From positions 1-22,241 of the forward strand of contig URGA01000029.1 of NCBI GenBank assembly GCA_900547275.1: 22,241 bases of DNA, written 5' to 3'. This document shows, in pieces, positions 15,939-22,241 of this stretch. The DNA is from an uncultured Oscillospiraceae bacterium (lineage in GTDB: Bacteria > Bacillota > Clostridia > Oscillospirales > Acutalibacteraceae). The notes under the pieces were generated by a model that saw nothing but the letters and a program-made list of their open reading frames with translations, did not search any database and had not been told where the DNA came from. How positions within the stretch are numbered: the stretch's first letter is position 1; every line of letters starts with the position of its first letter. The position numbers and the translations under genes are program-made.

Positions 15939-16842
15939 TTTCTTTGCCTCCCTTATCCGTCTTTACATGCTTTGCGGCAATCTTTGAGCGCCAGTAGGGC
16001 ACACCAAGGAACAGCGCAACAACGAGAGCTGAGAAGAGTTTCAGGTCGTTTGCGTTCAGTCCCAGTCTGAGTACAAGCGTAATAACGATATAGTAGATAA
16101 TTCCGCCCAGGACAGCCGACAGCAGTCTAAGAGCAAAATTCTTGAACAGTTTGCCGAAGATTACCTCGCCGATAATAACTGCCGCAAGACCGATAACGAT
16201 TGCGCCGCGGCCCATATTGATATCCGCAAAACCCTGGTACTGAGCAAGAAGCGCGCCTGAAAGTCCTACGATACCGTTTGAGATGATAAGGCCGAGAACT
16301 TTGTTAAGTCCTGTGTTAATACCGTTTGCTCTTGCCATAGCCTCGTTTGAACCGGTTGCGCGAATTCCGTTTCCGATCTCTGTGCCGAAGAACCAGTAAA
16401 GAACTGCAATTATAGCAACCGTAAAGATAGCGCCTACGATAAGCGTTTTCGGAATATAGCGAAGTGAAACGAGAATATCATATTTATCAATACTCAGCGC
16501 CTGGTTCGCTCTTCCGTCCATAATCCTCAGGTTTATGGAATAAAGCGCAAGCTGGGTAAGAATACCGGCAAGAATAGCGGGAATTCCGAACTTTGTATGG
16601 ATAATCCCCGTAATAAGACCGGCGCAGCAGCCTGCCAAAAATGACAGAAGCATAGCAACATAAATGTTCATTCCGCTGACTGTACACATTACCATTACAG
16701 CGCCGCCGGTACCGAAAGTACCGTCTACCGTAAGGTCCGCAAGATCAAGCACTTTGAACGTGATGTAAACGCCGATAGCCATTATGCCCCAGATTATACC
16801 CTGGGCAACGGCACCCGGCAGTGAACTAAAAAATGCCATCAT
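15931..16842 (-). CDS. ABC transporter permease, TrpXYZ-type
   Basis: A 303-residue membrane protein of the LivH/RbsC-like permease superfamily (BPD_transp_2), with about eight hydrophobic segments and the typical early segment IWGIMAIGVYITFKVLDLADLTVDG. It forms the membrane channel for the importer. The open frame reaches a TTG at 16860, but that codon lies in the ribosome binding site (AAGGAG), so I chose the ATG at 16842, 9 bases after it. The gene has its own promoter (16895-16923) just after the terminator that follows the receptor gene. It overlaps the ATPase gene by 8 bases. Confidence 0.9.
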   Translation of the reverse strand: MMAFFSSLPGAVAQGIIWGIMAIGVYITFKVLDLADLTVDGTFGTGGAVMVMCTVSGMNIYVAMLLSFLAGCCAGLITGIIHTKFGIPAILAGILTQLALYSINLRIMDGRANQALSIDKYDILVSLRYIPKTLIVGAIFTVAIIAVLYWFFGTEIGNGIRATGSNEAMARANGINTGLNKVLGLIISNGIVGLSGALLAQYQGFADINMGRGAIVIGLAAVIIGEVIFGKLFKNFALRLLSAVLGGIIYYIVITLVLRLGLNANDLKLFSALVVALFLGVPYWRSKIAAKHVKTDKGGKENA

Positions 16843-16894
16843 AATTTTGTACTCCTTCAATTTAAAGTGTTAAAACTGTTAAGTGCTAAAGAAT

Positions 16895-16923
16895 ATATTA
16901 GCAAAAAAAGATATAAAGGTCAA
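16895..16923 (-). promoter_or_regulatory. Internal promoter of the permease-ATPase pair
   Basis: Minus strand: TTGACC (16923-16918), a 17-base spacer and TAATAT (16900-16895). It begins 12 bases after the U-tail of the receptor-gene terminator. Just downstream, the plus strand reads AAGTGTTAAAACTGTTAAGTG followed by CTAAA; an identical GTGCTAAA octamer occurs in the receptor promoter, a possible shared regulator site. Confidence 0.75.
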
Positions 16924-16934
16924 GTCAAACAAGC

Positions 16935-16965
16935 AAAAAGCAGGAACGCATTAAAACGTTCCTGC
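16935..16965 (-). terminator. Terminator between the receptor and permease genes
   Basis: GCAGGAACG (16940-16948) and CGTTCCTGC (16957-16965) form a perfect 9-bp stem with an 8-base loop, followed on the minus strand by T5 (16939-16935). It lies 27 bases after the receptor stop codon. Such internal terminators commonly keep receptor transcripts more abundant than permease transcripts. Confidence 0.82.
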
Positions 16966-16991
16966 CATTTTTGTAAAATTATTTAATAAAA

Positions 16992-17981
16992 TTATCCTTC
17001 GATAGCAACGTAACCCTCAGGAGCTGTAAGTCCGAGAGCCTTGCAGCGCTCAGCGTCGTACTTCTTTGAAAGTTTTTCAGCGGGTACTGTCTGAATTTCC
17101 ATTGTTGCCGGGTCAGCGCCGTTTACAAGAATTTCGTAAGCCATTTCGCCAGCCTGGTAACCGATGTCATAGTAGCTGATTGAAAGAGTTGCAACGCCGC
17201 AGCCTTCGCAGATACCCTCTTCACCGGCGATGATCGGGACTTTTGCCGGCTCAGCGATATTGTTTACAGTTTCAGCACTGGAAGCGATTGTGTTATCTGT
17301 TGGAATATAAATTACGTCTGACTCGTCGCAGGCAACCTTAGTTACGGAAGCAATCTCATTTGAGTCTGCACAAGTGTATTCCTTGTAAGAAAGACCCATT
17401 TCTTTAAGATAACCTTCAATAACAGTAGCCTGATATTTTGAGTTTTTCTCAGCTGAGCAGTAAAGAATACCTACCTGCTTAGCGTCCGGGAACCACTCTT
17501 TGATCATTGCCGCCTGCTGGTCCAGAGGAGCAAGATCCGCAGTACCTGTTACATTGATACCCGTTGTTTTTGCTGTTGTATCTTCCAGGTCAAGAGCAAC
17601 GCCGTAGCTCGTTACGGAAGTACCTACGATCGGGATTGTGTTTGTAGCTGTTCTTGCGGCGCTGAGAGCGTCGGTTGCGTTTGCCATGATAAGATCCACG
17701 CCGTTTGAAACGAACTGGTTAACGATAGTTGAGCAAACTGTTGAGTCGCCGGAAGCGTTCTGCTCGTCAAATTTAACCTTATCGCCCAGCTTTTCTGTAA
17801 GTGCTTCTTTGAAGCCCTTTGTTGCTTCGTCAAGGGCAGGATGCTGAACTGCCTGGCAGATGCCTACGTTGTAGGTTTTTGTTGAAGAACCGCCTTCTCC
17901 TGATGAGCAGCCTGCAAAGCAGGAAGCAATGAGCATTCCTGAAAGCGCGAGAGCCGCAATCTTCTTAACTGTTTTGTTCAT
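16992..17981 (-). CDS. ABC transporter substrate-binding lipoprotein, TrpX-like
   Basis: A 329-residue receptor of the ABC_sub_bind family (PF04392 type). The signal sequence ends in a lipobox, SCFAGC, so the mature protein is a membrane-anchored lipoprotein. The body has alternating Rossmann-like elements (YNVGICQAVQHPALDEATKG; GVDLIMANATDA; PIVGTSVTSYG; QVGILYCSAEKNSKYQ; DVIYIPTDNTIAS), as in TrpX-type receptors of Firmicutes, which bind aromatic amino acids or related small molecules. The actual ligand is not established here; the nearby Trp T-box genes make tryptophan or an indole compound a reasonable guess. The frame extends 5 codons to 17996, but that ATG lies in the ribosome binding site ATGAGG; I chose the ATG at 17981. 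Confidence 0.9.
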   Translation of the reverse strand: MNKTVKKIAALALSGMLIASCFAGCSSGEGGSSTKTYNVGICQAVQHPALDEATKGFKEALTEKLGDKVKFDEQNASGDSTVCSTIVNQFVSNGVDLIMANATDALSAARTATNTIPIVGTSVTSYGVALDLEDTTAKTTGINVTGTADLAPLDQQAAMIKEWFPDAKQVGILYCSAEKNSKYQATVIEGYLKEMGLSYKEYTCADSNEIASVTKVACDESDVIYIPTDNTIASSAETVNNIAEPAKVPIIAGEEGICEGCGVATLSISYYDIGYQAGEMAYEILVNGADPATMEIQTVPAEKLSKKYDAERCKALGLTAPEGYVAIEG

Positions 17982-18025
17982 TTTTCTTGACCTCATTTCA
18001 AATGTATTGAGTAAGTGTGTTTATT

Positions 18026-18054
18026 AGTTTAGCACATAAAAGCACTAAAGTCAA
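18026..18054 (-). promoter_or_regulatory. Promoter of the ABC receptor gene
   Basis: Minus strand: TTGACT (18054-18049), a 17-base spacer and TAAACT (18031-18026). Three GTG[TC]T pentamers occur in the same orientation at 18057-18053, 18045-18041 and 18035-18031, about one helical turn apart and overlapping the promoter, a possible repressor site. There is no T-box leader: the distance to the ATG is only about 45 bases. Confidence 0.7.
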
Positions 18055-18088
18055 CACTTTTAAATACAATATGAAAAATACGGTAAAT

Positions 18089-19039
18089 TTACAGCGACTG
18101 GGCTCTTGCGATATGCTTTCTGATTATATCGCAGGTGTTGCAGAAAGCCTCGTTTTCTTCCTGATTAAGCGGCAGTTCAATAATCTTTTCAATTCCGTTT
18201 CTGCCGATAATACAGGGAACGCCTGCGTGGACGTCAGTCTGGTTATACTCTCCCTCCAGCAAAACGGAAGCGGGCATTATTCTCTTTTCATCATGGAGAA
18301 TAGATTTTACCATGTCCGCAAGAGCGGCTCCGATGCCGAATTCCGTTGAGCCTTTGCCGTCAATAATCTCGTTGCCTATCTCCCTGGTTCTCTCAAGTAT
18401 CTTTTCCTCGTCAAGGTCGGCAAAGCGCTGAGGGTCGCTCTTTTTCAGTTCTTTATAATCAAGTCCGCCCACGGCGGTTGAAGAAAACGGGATAATAGAC
18501 GAATTGCCGTGCTCACCCAGCGAAAACGTTGTTATGCTTCTGCGGCCTACGCCTGACATTTCGCTGAAAGTTCTCTTAAGCCTTGCAGTATCAAGGCTTG
18601 TTCCGGTGGAGAAACAGCGTGTTCGCGGCATACCGAGAGCTTTTCTTACATAATCAGCAATAATATCGGCAGGATTTGTAATCGTAATAATAATTCCGCC
18701 GTAATTGAGCTTTACAAGGTGACTGCACACTTCCCTTACCATAATTACGGAATTATCAAGCAGATCAAGTCTTGTCTGACCCGGCCTTCTTGGCTCGCCG
18801 ACAGAGATGACAATAATATCCGCGTCACGGCAGTCATCATAATCTCCTACCCTCACCGTAACTGCTGAGGATGTGAAAAGGCAGGCGTCCGCCACGTCCT
18901 GAGCATTGGCGTAAGCCTTGTCGCGGTCTTTATCAAGAAGCACTATTTCGTCGCAGACTCCCTGAAACGCCAGCGCCATAGCGCAGTGGGAACCTACATG
19001 GCCTGCGCCGATAATTGCTATCTTTCTGTTTTCTGTCAT
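18089..19039 (-). CDS. Lactate/malate dehydrogenase family protein
   Basis: The 316-residue product has the NAD-binding start KIAIIGAGHVGSH, TNPADI (121-126), STGTSLDTARL (144-154) and the catalytic His177 in SLGEHGNSS, all typical of the L-lactate/L-malate dehydrogenase superfamily. The substrate loop reads EPRRPGQTR (82-90). In lactate dehydrogenases the matching position (Q102 in QKPGETR) is Gln; an Arg there, as in this protein, is typical of malate dehydrogenases. GEHGN in place of GEHGD is also unusual. So lactate is not certain; malate or another 2-oxo acid is possible. The frame extends to a GTG at 19048; I chose the ATG at 19039, with AAGGA about 10 bases upstream. No terminator was seen before the ABC receptor gene. 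Confidence 0.88.
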   Translation of the reverse strand: MTENRKIAIIGAGHVGSHCAMALAFQGVCDEIVLLDKDRDKAYANAQDVADACLFTSSAVTVRVGDYDDCRDADIIVISVGEPRRPGQTRLDLLDNSVIMVREVCSHLVKLNYGGIIITITNPADIIADYVRKALGMPRTRCFSTGTSLDTARLKRTFSEMSGVGRRSITTFSLGEHGNSSIIPFSSTAVGGLDYKELKKSDPQRFADLDEEKILERTREIGNEIIDGKGSTEFGIGAALADMVKSILHDEKRIMPASVLLEGEYNQTDVHAGVPCIIGRNGIEKIIELPLNQEENEAFCNTCDIIRKHIARAQSL

Positions 19040-19066
19040 AACAAACACTTCCTTATATAATTAACA

Positions 19067-19095
19067 TTTATAGTATGGCTAAACTGAAAAATCAA
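19067..19095 (-). promoter_or_regulatory. Promoter of the lactate/malate dehydrogenase gene
   Basis: Minus strand: TTGATT (19095-19090), a 17-base spacer and TATAAA (19072-19067), about 28 bases before the ATG. Confidence 0.65.
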
Positions 19096-19217
19096 TTTGA
19101 AGCCAATGCCGCCTTTTATATTATATCATTTTTTACAATACATTAGTTTTAATGGGATGACTTTTCTGTTTCATTCTACAAAATTACGATTGATTTGTAA
19201 ATACAGGCTTTATCAAC

Positions 19218-19246
19218 TTGTAAACCGAGGCTTACTGTGCCATAAT
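19218..19246 (+). promoter_or_regulatory. Possible promoter of the asparaginase-like gene
   Basis: TTGTAA (19218-19223), a 17-base spacer and CATAAT (19241-19246). The start would be only about 9 bases before the ATG, leaving little room for a leader, so this is a tentative call. Confidence 0.35.
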
Positions 19247-19261
19247 AATCACGGTGATAAA

Positions 19262-20062
19262 ATGAAAAAAATACTTGTTATAGGAACAGGCGGAACTATC
19301 GGCGCAAAAAGCGGAAAGTCGGTAACGCTGGATTCTCCGCTGAAAATAACTGAACTTTACTCGAACCCCCAGAACGCCGAATTTGAATGCGCGGCTCCCT
19401 TTGAGATATTTTCAGAACACAGCGACCCGCAGTTTCTCCAAAATCTTTGCAGTTACGTTCAAAATATTGATTTTGAAAAATTCGCCGGAGTTATTTTGCT
19501 CCACGGAAGCGACACAATGACATTTACCGGCGCTCTTCTTGCGCACCTTTTCCCCGAAAAAAGGCTGGTGTTGGTGGGAGCGGACAAGCCGCCGGATAAT
19601 CCTGACAGCAACGCTCTGGCAAATTTTGACTGCGCTGTCCGCCATCTGCTTTTTTCAGGGCCCACAGGCGTTTACATTGCCTATGACGGTTTGCACCACG
19701 CCTGGAAAACCACCGCCGCCGACTGCACTGACACGTTTAGGGAAGCGAACGTTTCGTTCTGCCCGGTGGAGGCACCGAAATTCAACGCCAAAAACATTTT
19801 AATAATAACTCCCCACCCATGTATTAACTACGACGCTTTTAATTTGGACGGAGTCGACGCCGTTATTCATACGATGTACCACAGCGCCACGGCGCCGAAA
19901 GGCAGCGAAGAATTTTCAAGGCGCTGTATTGAAAAAGGGATACAGTTTTATTTTGTTACCCACAGGTCTTCTGCCGATTATGAAACCGCCGAAAATCTTT
20001 CAAATATAATGTTTTCATCTACGGCGGAAAACGCCTGGGCAAAGTTGCTGTTGACAAAATAA
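19262..20062 (+). CDS. Short asparaginase-like amidohydrolase
   Basis: The 266-residue product starts MKKILVIGTGGTIGAKSGKS, with Thr12 in the GTGGTIG loop that supplies the first catalytic threonine of L-asparaginases. The second catalytic motif, normally HGTDTM, reads HGSDTM (81-86), with Ser in place of the second Thr. A typical type I stretch follows (VGADKPPDNPDSNALANF, 105-122). Family members hydrolyse asparagine to aspartate and ammonia and are usually about 320-340 residues, so the C-terminal domain is short; activity or substrate may differ. The frame extends upstream to 19097, but those 55 residues do not look like protein and the ATG at 19262 gives the family start; GGTGA is a weak ribosome binding site. 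The 3' end overlaps the T-box promoter. Confidence 0.82.
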   Translation: MKKILVIGTGGTIGAKSGKSVTLDSPLKITELYSNPQNAEFECAAPFEIFSEHSDPQFLQNLCSYVQNIDFEKFAGVILLHGSDTMTFTGALLAHLFPEKRLVLVGADKPPDNPDSNALANFDCAVRHLLFSGPTGVYIAYDGLHHAWKTTAADCTDTFREANVSFCPVEAPKFNAKNILIITPHPCINYDAFNLDGVDAVIHTMYHSATAPKGSEEFSRRCIEKGIQFYFVTHRSSADYETAENLSNIMFSSTAENAWAKLLLTK

Positions 20063-20079
20063 GGCGGCTTTGTTAAAAT
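20051..20079 (+). promoter_or_regulatory. Promoter of the T-box / trpBA operon
   Basis: TTGACA (20051-20056), a 17-base spacer and TAAAAT (20074-20079), with TG one base before the -10 (extended -10). The -35 lies inside the last codons of the asparaginase-like gene. Transcription would start near 20086, just before the T-box leader. Confidence 0.82.
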
Positions 20080-20099
20080 ATTACCTGCAATTAAATAAA

Positions 20100-20370
20100 A
20101 CCGTTGAGGCGGAGATAAAAACGTCAGATGCGCGTACAGAGAGCCCCCTATGCTGGGAACGGGGCGGAAATGCAGGGCGTTAAATGGACCGCTGAGGGCA
20201 CGGTGAACGGCTTTTCGCTCAGTATTCCGTGACGTTAGGACCTGCGTAAACGGTCAGAGATATGCTTGTATCTCACAGAGTGTATGTGTGTTTTTTCACC
20301 GTAAACCAAGGTGGCACCGCGAAAGAGATTTCGTCCTTGGCAGTCATAACGACTGCCAGGGATTTTTTTA
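20100..20370 (+). promoter_or_regulatory. Tryptophan T-box riboswitch leader
   Basis: The conserved T-box sequence is AAGGTGGCACCGCG (20308-20321). Upstream, Stem I contains the AGAGAG element (20138-20143), a GCCCC/GGGGC distal stem (20143-20147 with 20161-20165) and a likely specifier codon UGG (20185-20187), flanked by TTAAA and ACC. TCAG (20124-20127) can pair with CTGA (20192-20195) to close the specifier loop. The bulge reads UGGC, which would pair with an acceptor end GCCA; tRNA-Trp of bacteria has G as discriminator base, so this agrees with UGG. Uncharged tRNA-Trp would stabilise the antiterminator CCAAGG (20306-20311) with CCTTGG (20335-20340) and so switch on trpBA when tryptophan is scarce. 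Known T-box mechanism; Stem I details are by eye. Confidence 0.93.
20335..20369 (+). terminator. T-box-controlled terminator before trpB
   Basis: CCTTGGCAGTC (20335-20345) pairs with GACTGCCAGGG (20351-20361) with one G-U pair and a 5-base loop, followed by T7 (20363-20369). Its left arm contains the CCTTGG that alternatively forms the antiterminator, the classic mutually exclusive T-box arrangement. Confidence 0.93.
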
Positions 20371-20408
20371 TTTTTACATTTTTACAAAGAAAAAGGCAGG
20401 AGAATACC

Positions 20409-21593
20409 ATGAGCAAGGGAAGATTCGGAATACACGGCGGTCAATACGTACCCGAAACGCTTATGAGCGAAGTAAAGCGCCTTGAGGACGCTTACGAATT
20501 TTATAAAAATGACAAAGAATTCTGCGACGAGCTGGAAAAACTTAACGCCGAATACGCAGGCAGACCCAGTCTGCTCTATTACGCTGAGCAGATGACAAAA
20601 GATTTGGGCGGAGCAAAGATATATCTCAAACGTGAAGATTTAAACCACACAGGCTCCCATAAGATCAACAATGTTTTGGGTCAGTGCCTGCTGGCAAAAA
20701 GAATGGGCAAGACAAGAGTAATCGCCGAAACGGGAGCAGGACAGCACGGTGTTGCAACTGCCACTGCGGCGGCGCTTATGAATCTTGAATGCGAAATATT
20801 TATGGGCGAAGAGGATACTGTCCGCCAGGCGCTGAACTGCTACCGAATGGAACTGCTGGGTGCCAAAGTTCACCCTGTTAAGACGGGAACTCGCACTCTA
20901 AAAGACGCTGTAAACGCCGCAATGCAGGAATGGGCAAACAGAATGGACGATACTCTTTACGTTCTGGGCTCCGTTATGGGCCCGCACCCATACCCGATGA
21001 TCGTGCGTGATTTCCAGAGCGTTATCGGCAAAGAAGCAAAACAGCAGATACTTGAAAAAGAAGGCAGACTGCCTGACGCTGTTATTGCCTGCGTCGGCGG
21101 CGGCTCAAACGCTATGGGCCTTTTCTACGATTTTATTCCGGAAAAATCGGTTCGCCTTATCGGATGTGAGGCGGCAGGCAAGGGAGCGGACACTCCGCTT
21201 AACGCCGCTACCGTTGCAAACGGCAAACTCGGTGTTTTCCACGGAATGAAATCTTACTTCTGCCAGAATGACCAAGGTCAAATCGCCCCTGTTTACTCAA
21301 TCAGTGCCGGTCTCGACTATCCGGGAATAGGTCCGGAGCACGCTTATCTTCACGACACGGGCAGAGCAGAATATGTTCCGATAACTGACGACGAAGCCGT
21401 TGACGCTTTTGAGTACATAGCAAAAACAGAAGGAATTATCTGCGCCATTGAATCTGCCCACGCCGTTGCCTACGCAATGAAACTGGCGCCGACCATGGAT
21501 AAAGACCAAATAATCATCGTCAACCTTTCGGGAAGAGGCGACAAAGACGTTGCGGCAATAGCAAGATACAGAGGGGTGAACGTACATGAATAA
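20409..21593 (+). CDS. trpB: Tryptophan synthase beta chain
   Basis: The 394-residue enzyme joins indole with L-serine to give tryptophan, using pyridoxal phosphate (PLP). Hallmarks are the PLP lysine Lys85 in HTGSHKINN, Glu107 in ETGAGQHG (the catalytic glutamate region), the PLP-phosphate loop GGGSN (230-234) and the C-terminal SGRGDKD. It begins GRFGIHGGQYVPETL, as in the main TrpB1 group, so it should form the usual complex with TrpA. The open frame extends upstream to 20262, but that part is the T-box leader and terminator; the ATG at 20409 follows AGGAG by about 8 bases. It overlaps trpA by 8 bases. Expression is controlled by the Trp T-box. Confidence 0.97.
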   Translation: MSKGRFGIHGGQYVPETLMSEVKRLEDAYEFYKNDKEFCDELEKLNAEYAGRPSLLYYAEQMTKDLGGAKIYLKREDLNHTGSHKINNVLGQCLLAKRMGKTRVIAETGAGQHGVATATAAALMNLECEIFMGEEDTVRQALNCYRMELLGAKVHPVKTGTRTLKDAVNAAMQEWANRMDDTLYVLGSVMGPHPYPMIVRDFQSVIGKEAKQQILEKEGRLPDAVIACVGGGSNAMGLFYDFIPEKSVRLIGCEAAGKGADTPLNAATVANGKLGVFHGMKSYFCQNDQGQIAPVYSISAGLDYPGIGPEHAYLHDTGRAEYVPITDDEAVDAFEYIAKTEGIICAIESAHAVAYAMKLAPTMDKDQIIIVNLSGRGDKDVAAIARYRGVNVHE

Positions 21594-22241
21594 TAAACTC
21601 ACAGCTGTTTTTGAAAACGACAAGGCGCTTATCGGCTTTATCACCACCGGAGACCCTGACATGGAGACCTGCCGCGAAATCACACTTAAAGCGGTTGAAG
21701 CAGGCTGTAATATTATTGAACTGGGAATTCCTTTTTCAGACCCCATTGCCGAGGGTGTTTCTATCCAGCAGGCAAACATAAGAGCGCTGAAGGGCGGAGC
21801 CACAACAGACAAAATACTCGATATGGCAAAAGAAATAACCGAAAAAGTAGGCGTTCCGATAGTTATCAGAACTTACCTCAACGTTCTCTTTTGCTACGGT
21901 TACAAAAAATTCTTTGAGAAAGCCGCAGACTGCGGTGTCTGCGCAGTTGTTGTGCCCGATCTCCCCTACGAAGAAAAGCACGAACTCTCAGAAGAGGCAT
22001 CACCTTTCAAAATTGACGTTATTTCAATGATTGCCCCGGCTCCGGCAGAACGCATCAGCCTTATCGCTTCTCAGGCGGACGGTTTTGTTTATATCCAGCC
22101 GTCGGCTAAATCTGAAAACCGCTACGGCATGGTGGCAGACGCAAAAGCGCTCACAGCCGAAGCGAAGAAAGCCGCTTCAGTTCCCGCAGTTGTGGAGGCA
22201 TCCTCACGCTCTGCAGAAGAAGCAGCCGCTGCCGCCGCCAC
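21586..22241 (+). CDS. trpA: Tryptophan synthase alpha chain, divergent (cut by window edge)
   Basis: The first 218 residues of a TrpA-family protein. TrpA splits indole-3-glycerol phosphate to indole and hands it to TrpB. Seen: FITTGDPD (18-25), the catalytic Glu45 in IIELGIPFSDP, Glu56 in AEG where E. coli-type enzymes have Asp60 (clostridial enzymes often have Glu), TYLN (96-99) and VVPDLPYEE. Two strongly conserved regions are altered: the usual GVTG loop is replaced by QPSAKSENRYG (171-181), and the phosphate-binding GFGIS loop reads EASSRS (204-209). No frameshift explains this: the other frames do not restore the motifs. So substrate phosphate binding may be lost. The ATG at 21586 overlaps the trpB stop by 8 bases. 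The C-terminus lies outside the window. Confidence 0.88.
   Translation, partial: MNNKLTAVFENDKALIGFITTGDPDMETCREITLKAVEAGCNIIELGIPFSDPIAEGVSIQQANIRALKGGATTDKILDMAKEITEKVGVPIVIRTYLNVLFCYGYKKFFEKAADCGVCAVVVPDLPYEEKHELSEEASPFKIDVISMIAPAPAERISLIASQADGFVYIQPSAKSENRYGMVADAKALTAEAKKAASVPAVVEASSRSAEEAAAAAA

Noticed and set aside
18000..18088. T-box leader in front of the ABC receptor gene
   Set aside because: The gap is too short and lacks the GGTGG-ACCGCG core; only a normal promoter with pentamer repeats is present.
19097..19261. N-terminal extension of the asparaginase-like protein by 55 residues
   Set aside because: It contains the candidate promoter, lacks family similarity, and the conserved GTGGTIG start matches the ATG at 19262.
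20262..20408. N-terminal extension of TrpB by 49 residues
   Set aside because: The stretch is the T-box antiterminator and terminator; TrpB homologues start at the ATG at 20409, which has a good ribosome binding site.
21750..21756. Glu in place of Asp60 as proof of an inactive TrpA
   Set aside because: Clostridial TrpA proteins often carry AEG here, so this change alone says little; the altered GVTG and phosphate loops are the real oddity.

Overview
This window looks like chromosomal DNA from an anaerobic Firmicute of class Clostridia, probably near Ruminococcus/Oscillospiraceae. That inference rests on a tryptophan T-box riboswitch, a GGGtGRT protein paired with a NifU-like scaffold, a CotH-type surface protein with a dockerin-like calcium loop, an orphan PqqD-like protein, Gram-positive two-component and lipoprotein style, strong GGAGG-type ribosome binding sites and canonical sigma-A promoters. 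No rRNA, tRNA, CRISPR array, transposase or phage gene was seen.

Left part (1-2900): the start of a secreted protein running off the left edge (minus strand); a GGGtGRT / NifU-like pair (minus) ending in a strong terminator; and a small monocistronic PqqD-like peptide-binding protein (plus) with its own extended -10 promoter.

Central part (2911-15076): a minus-strand operon encodes a VTC-domain polyphosphate-polymerase-like protein, a DUF4956 membrane protein, a Cthe_2159-like carbohydrate-binding lipoprotein and a 1760-residue secreted CotH-kinase protein with three related beta-sandwich modules and one dockerin-like loop. Divergent from it, across a 220-bp region with back-to-back promoters, is a plus-strand operon for a TetR-family regulator, a sensor histidine kinase and an OmpR-type response regulator. 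Together they look like a surface-modification system with its own regulators; this is the most interesting block of the window.

Right part (15129-22241): an ABC importer of the TrpXYZ type (ATPase, permease, lipoprotein receptor; minus), with an internal terminator and second promoter separating receptor from permease. Next come a lactate/malate dehydrogenase-family gene (minus) and a short asparaginase-like gene (plus). A promoter inside the end of the asparaginase gene drives a T-box leader with a UGG (Trp) specifier, which controls trpB and trpA. TrpB looks intact. TrpA, cut by the right edge, lacks the usual phosphate-binding loop and the GVTG loop, suggesting altered function or an indole-using TrpB. 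The nearby TrpXYZ-type importer fits a tryptophan-related neighbourhood, though its substrate cannot be read from sequence alone.
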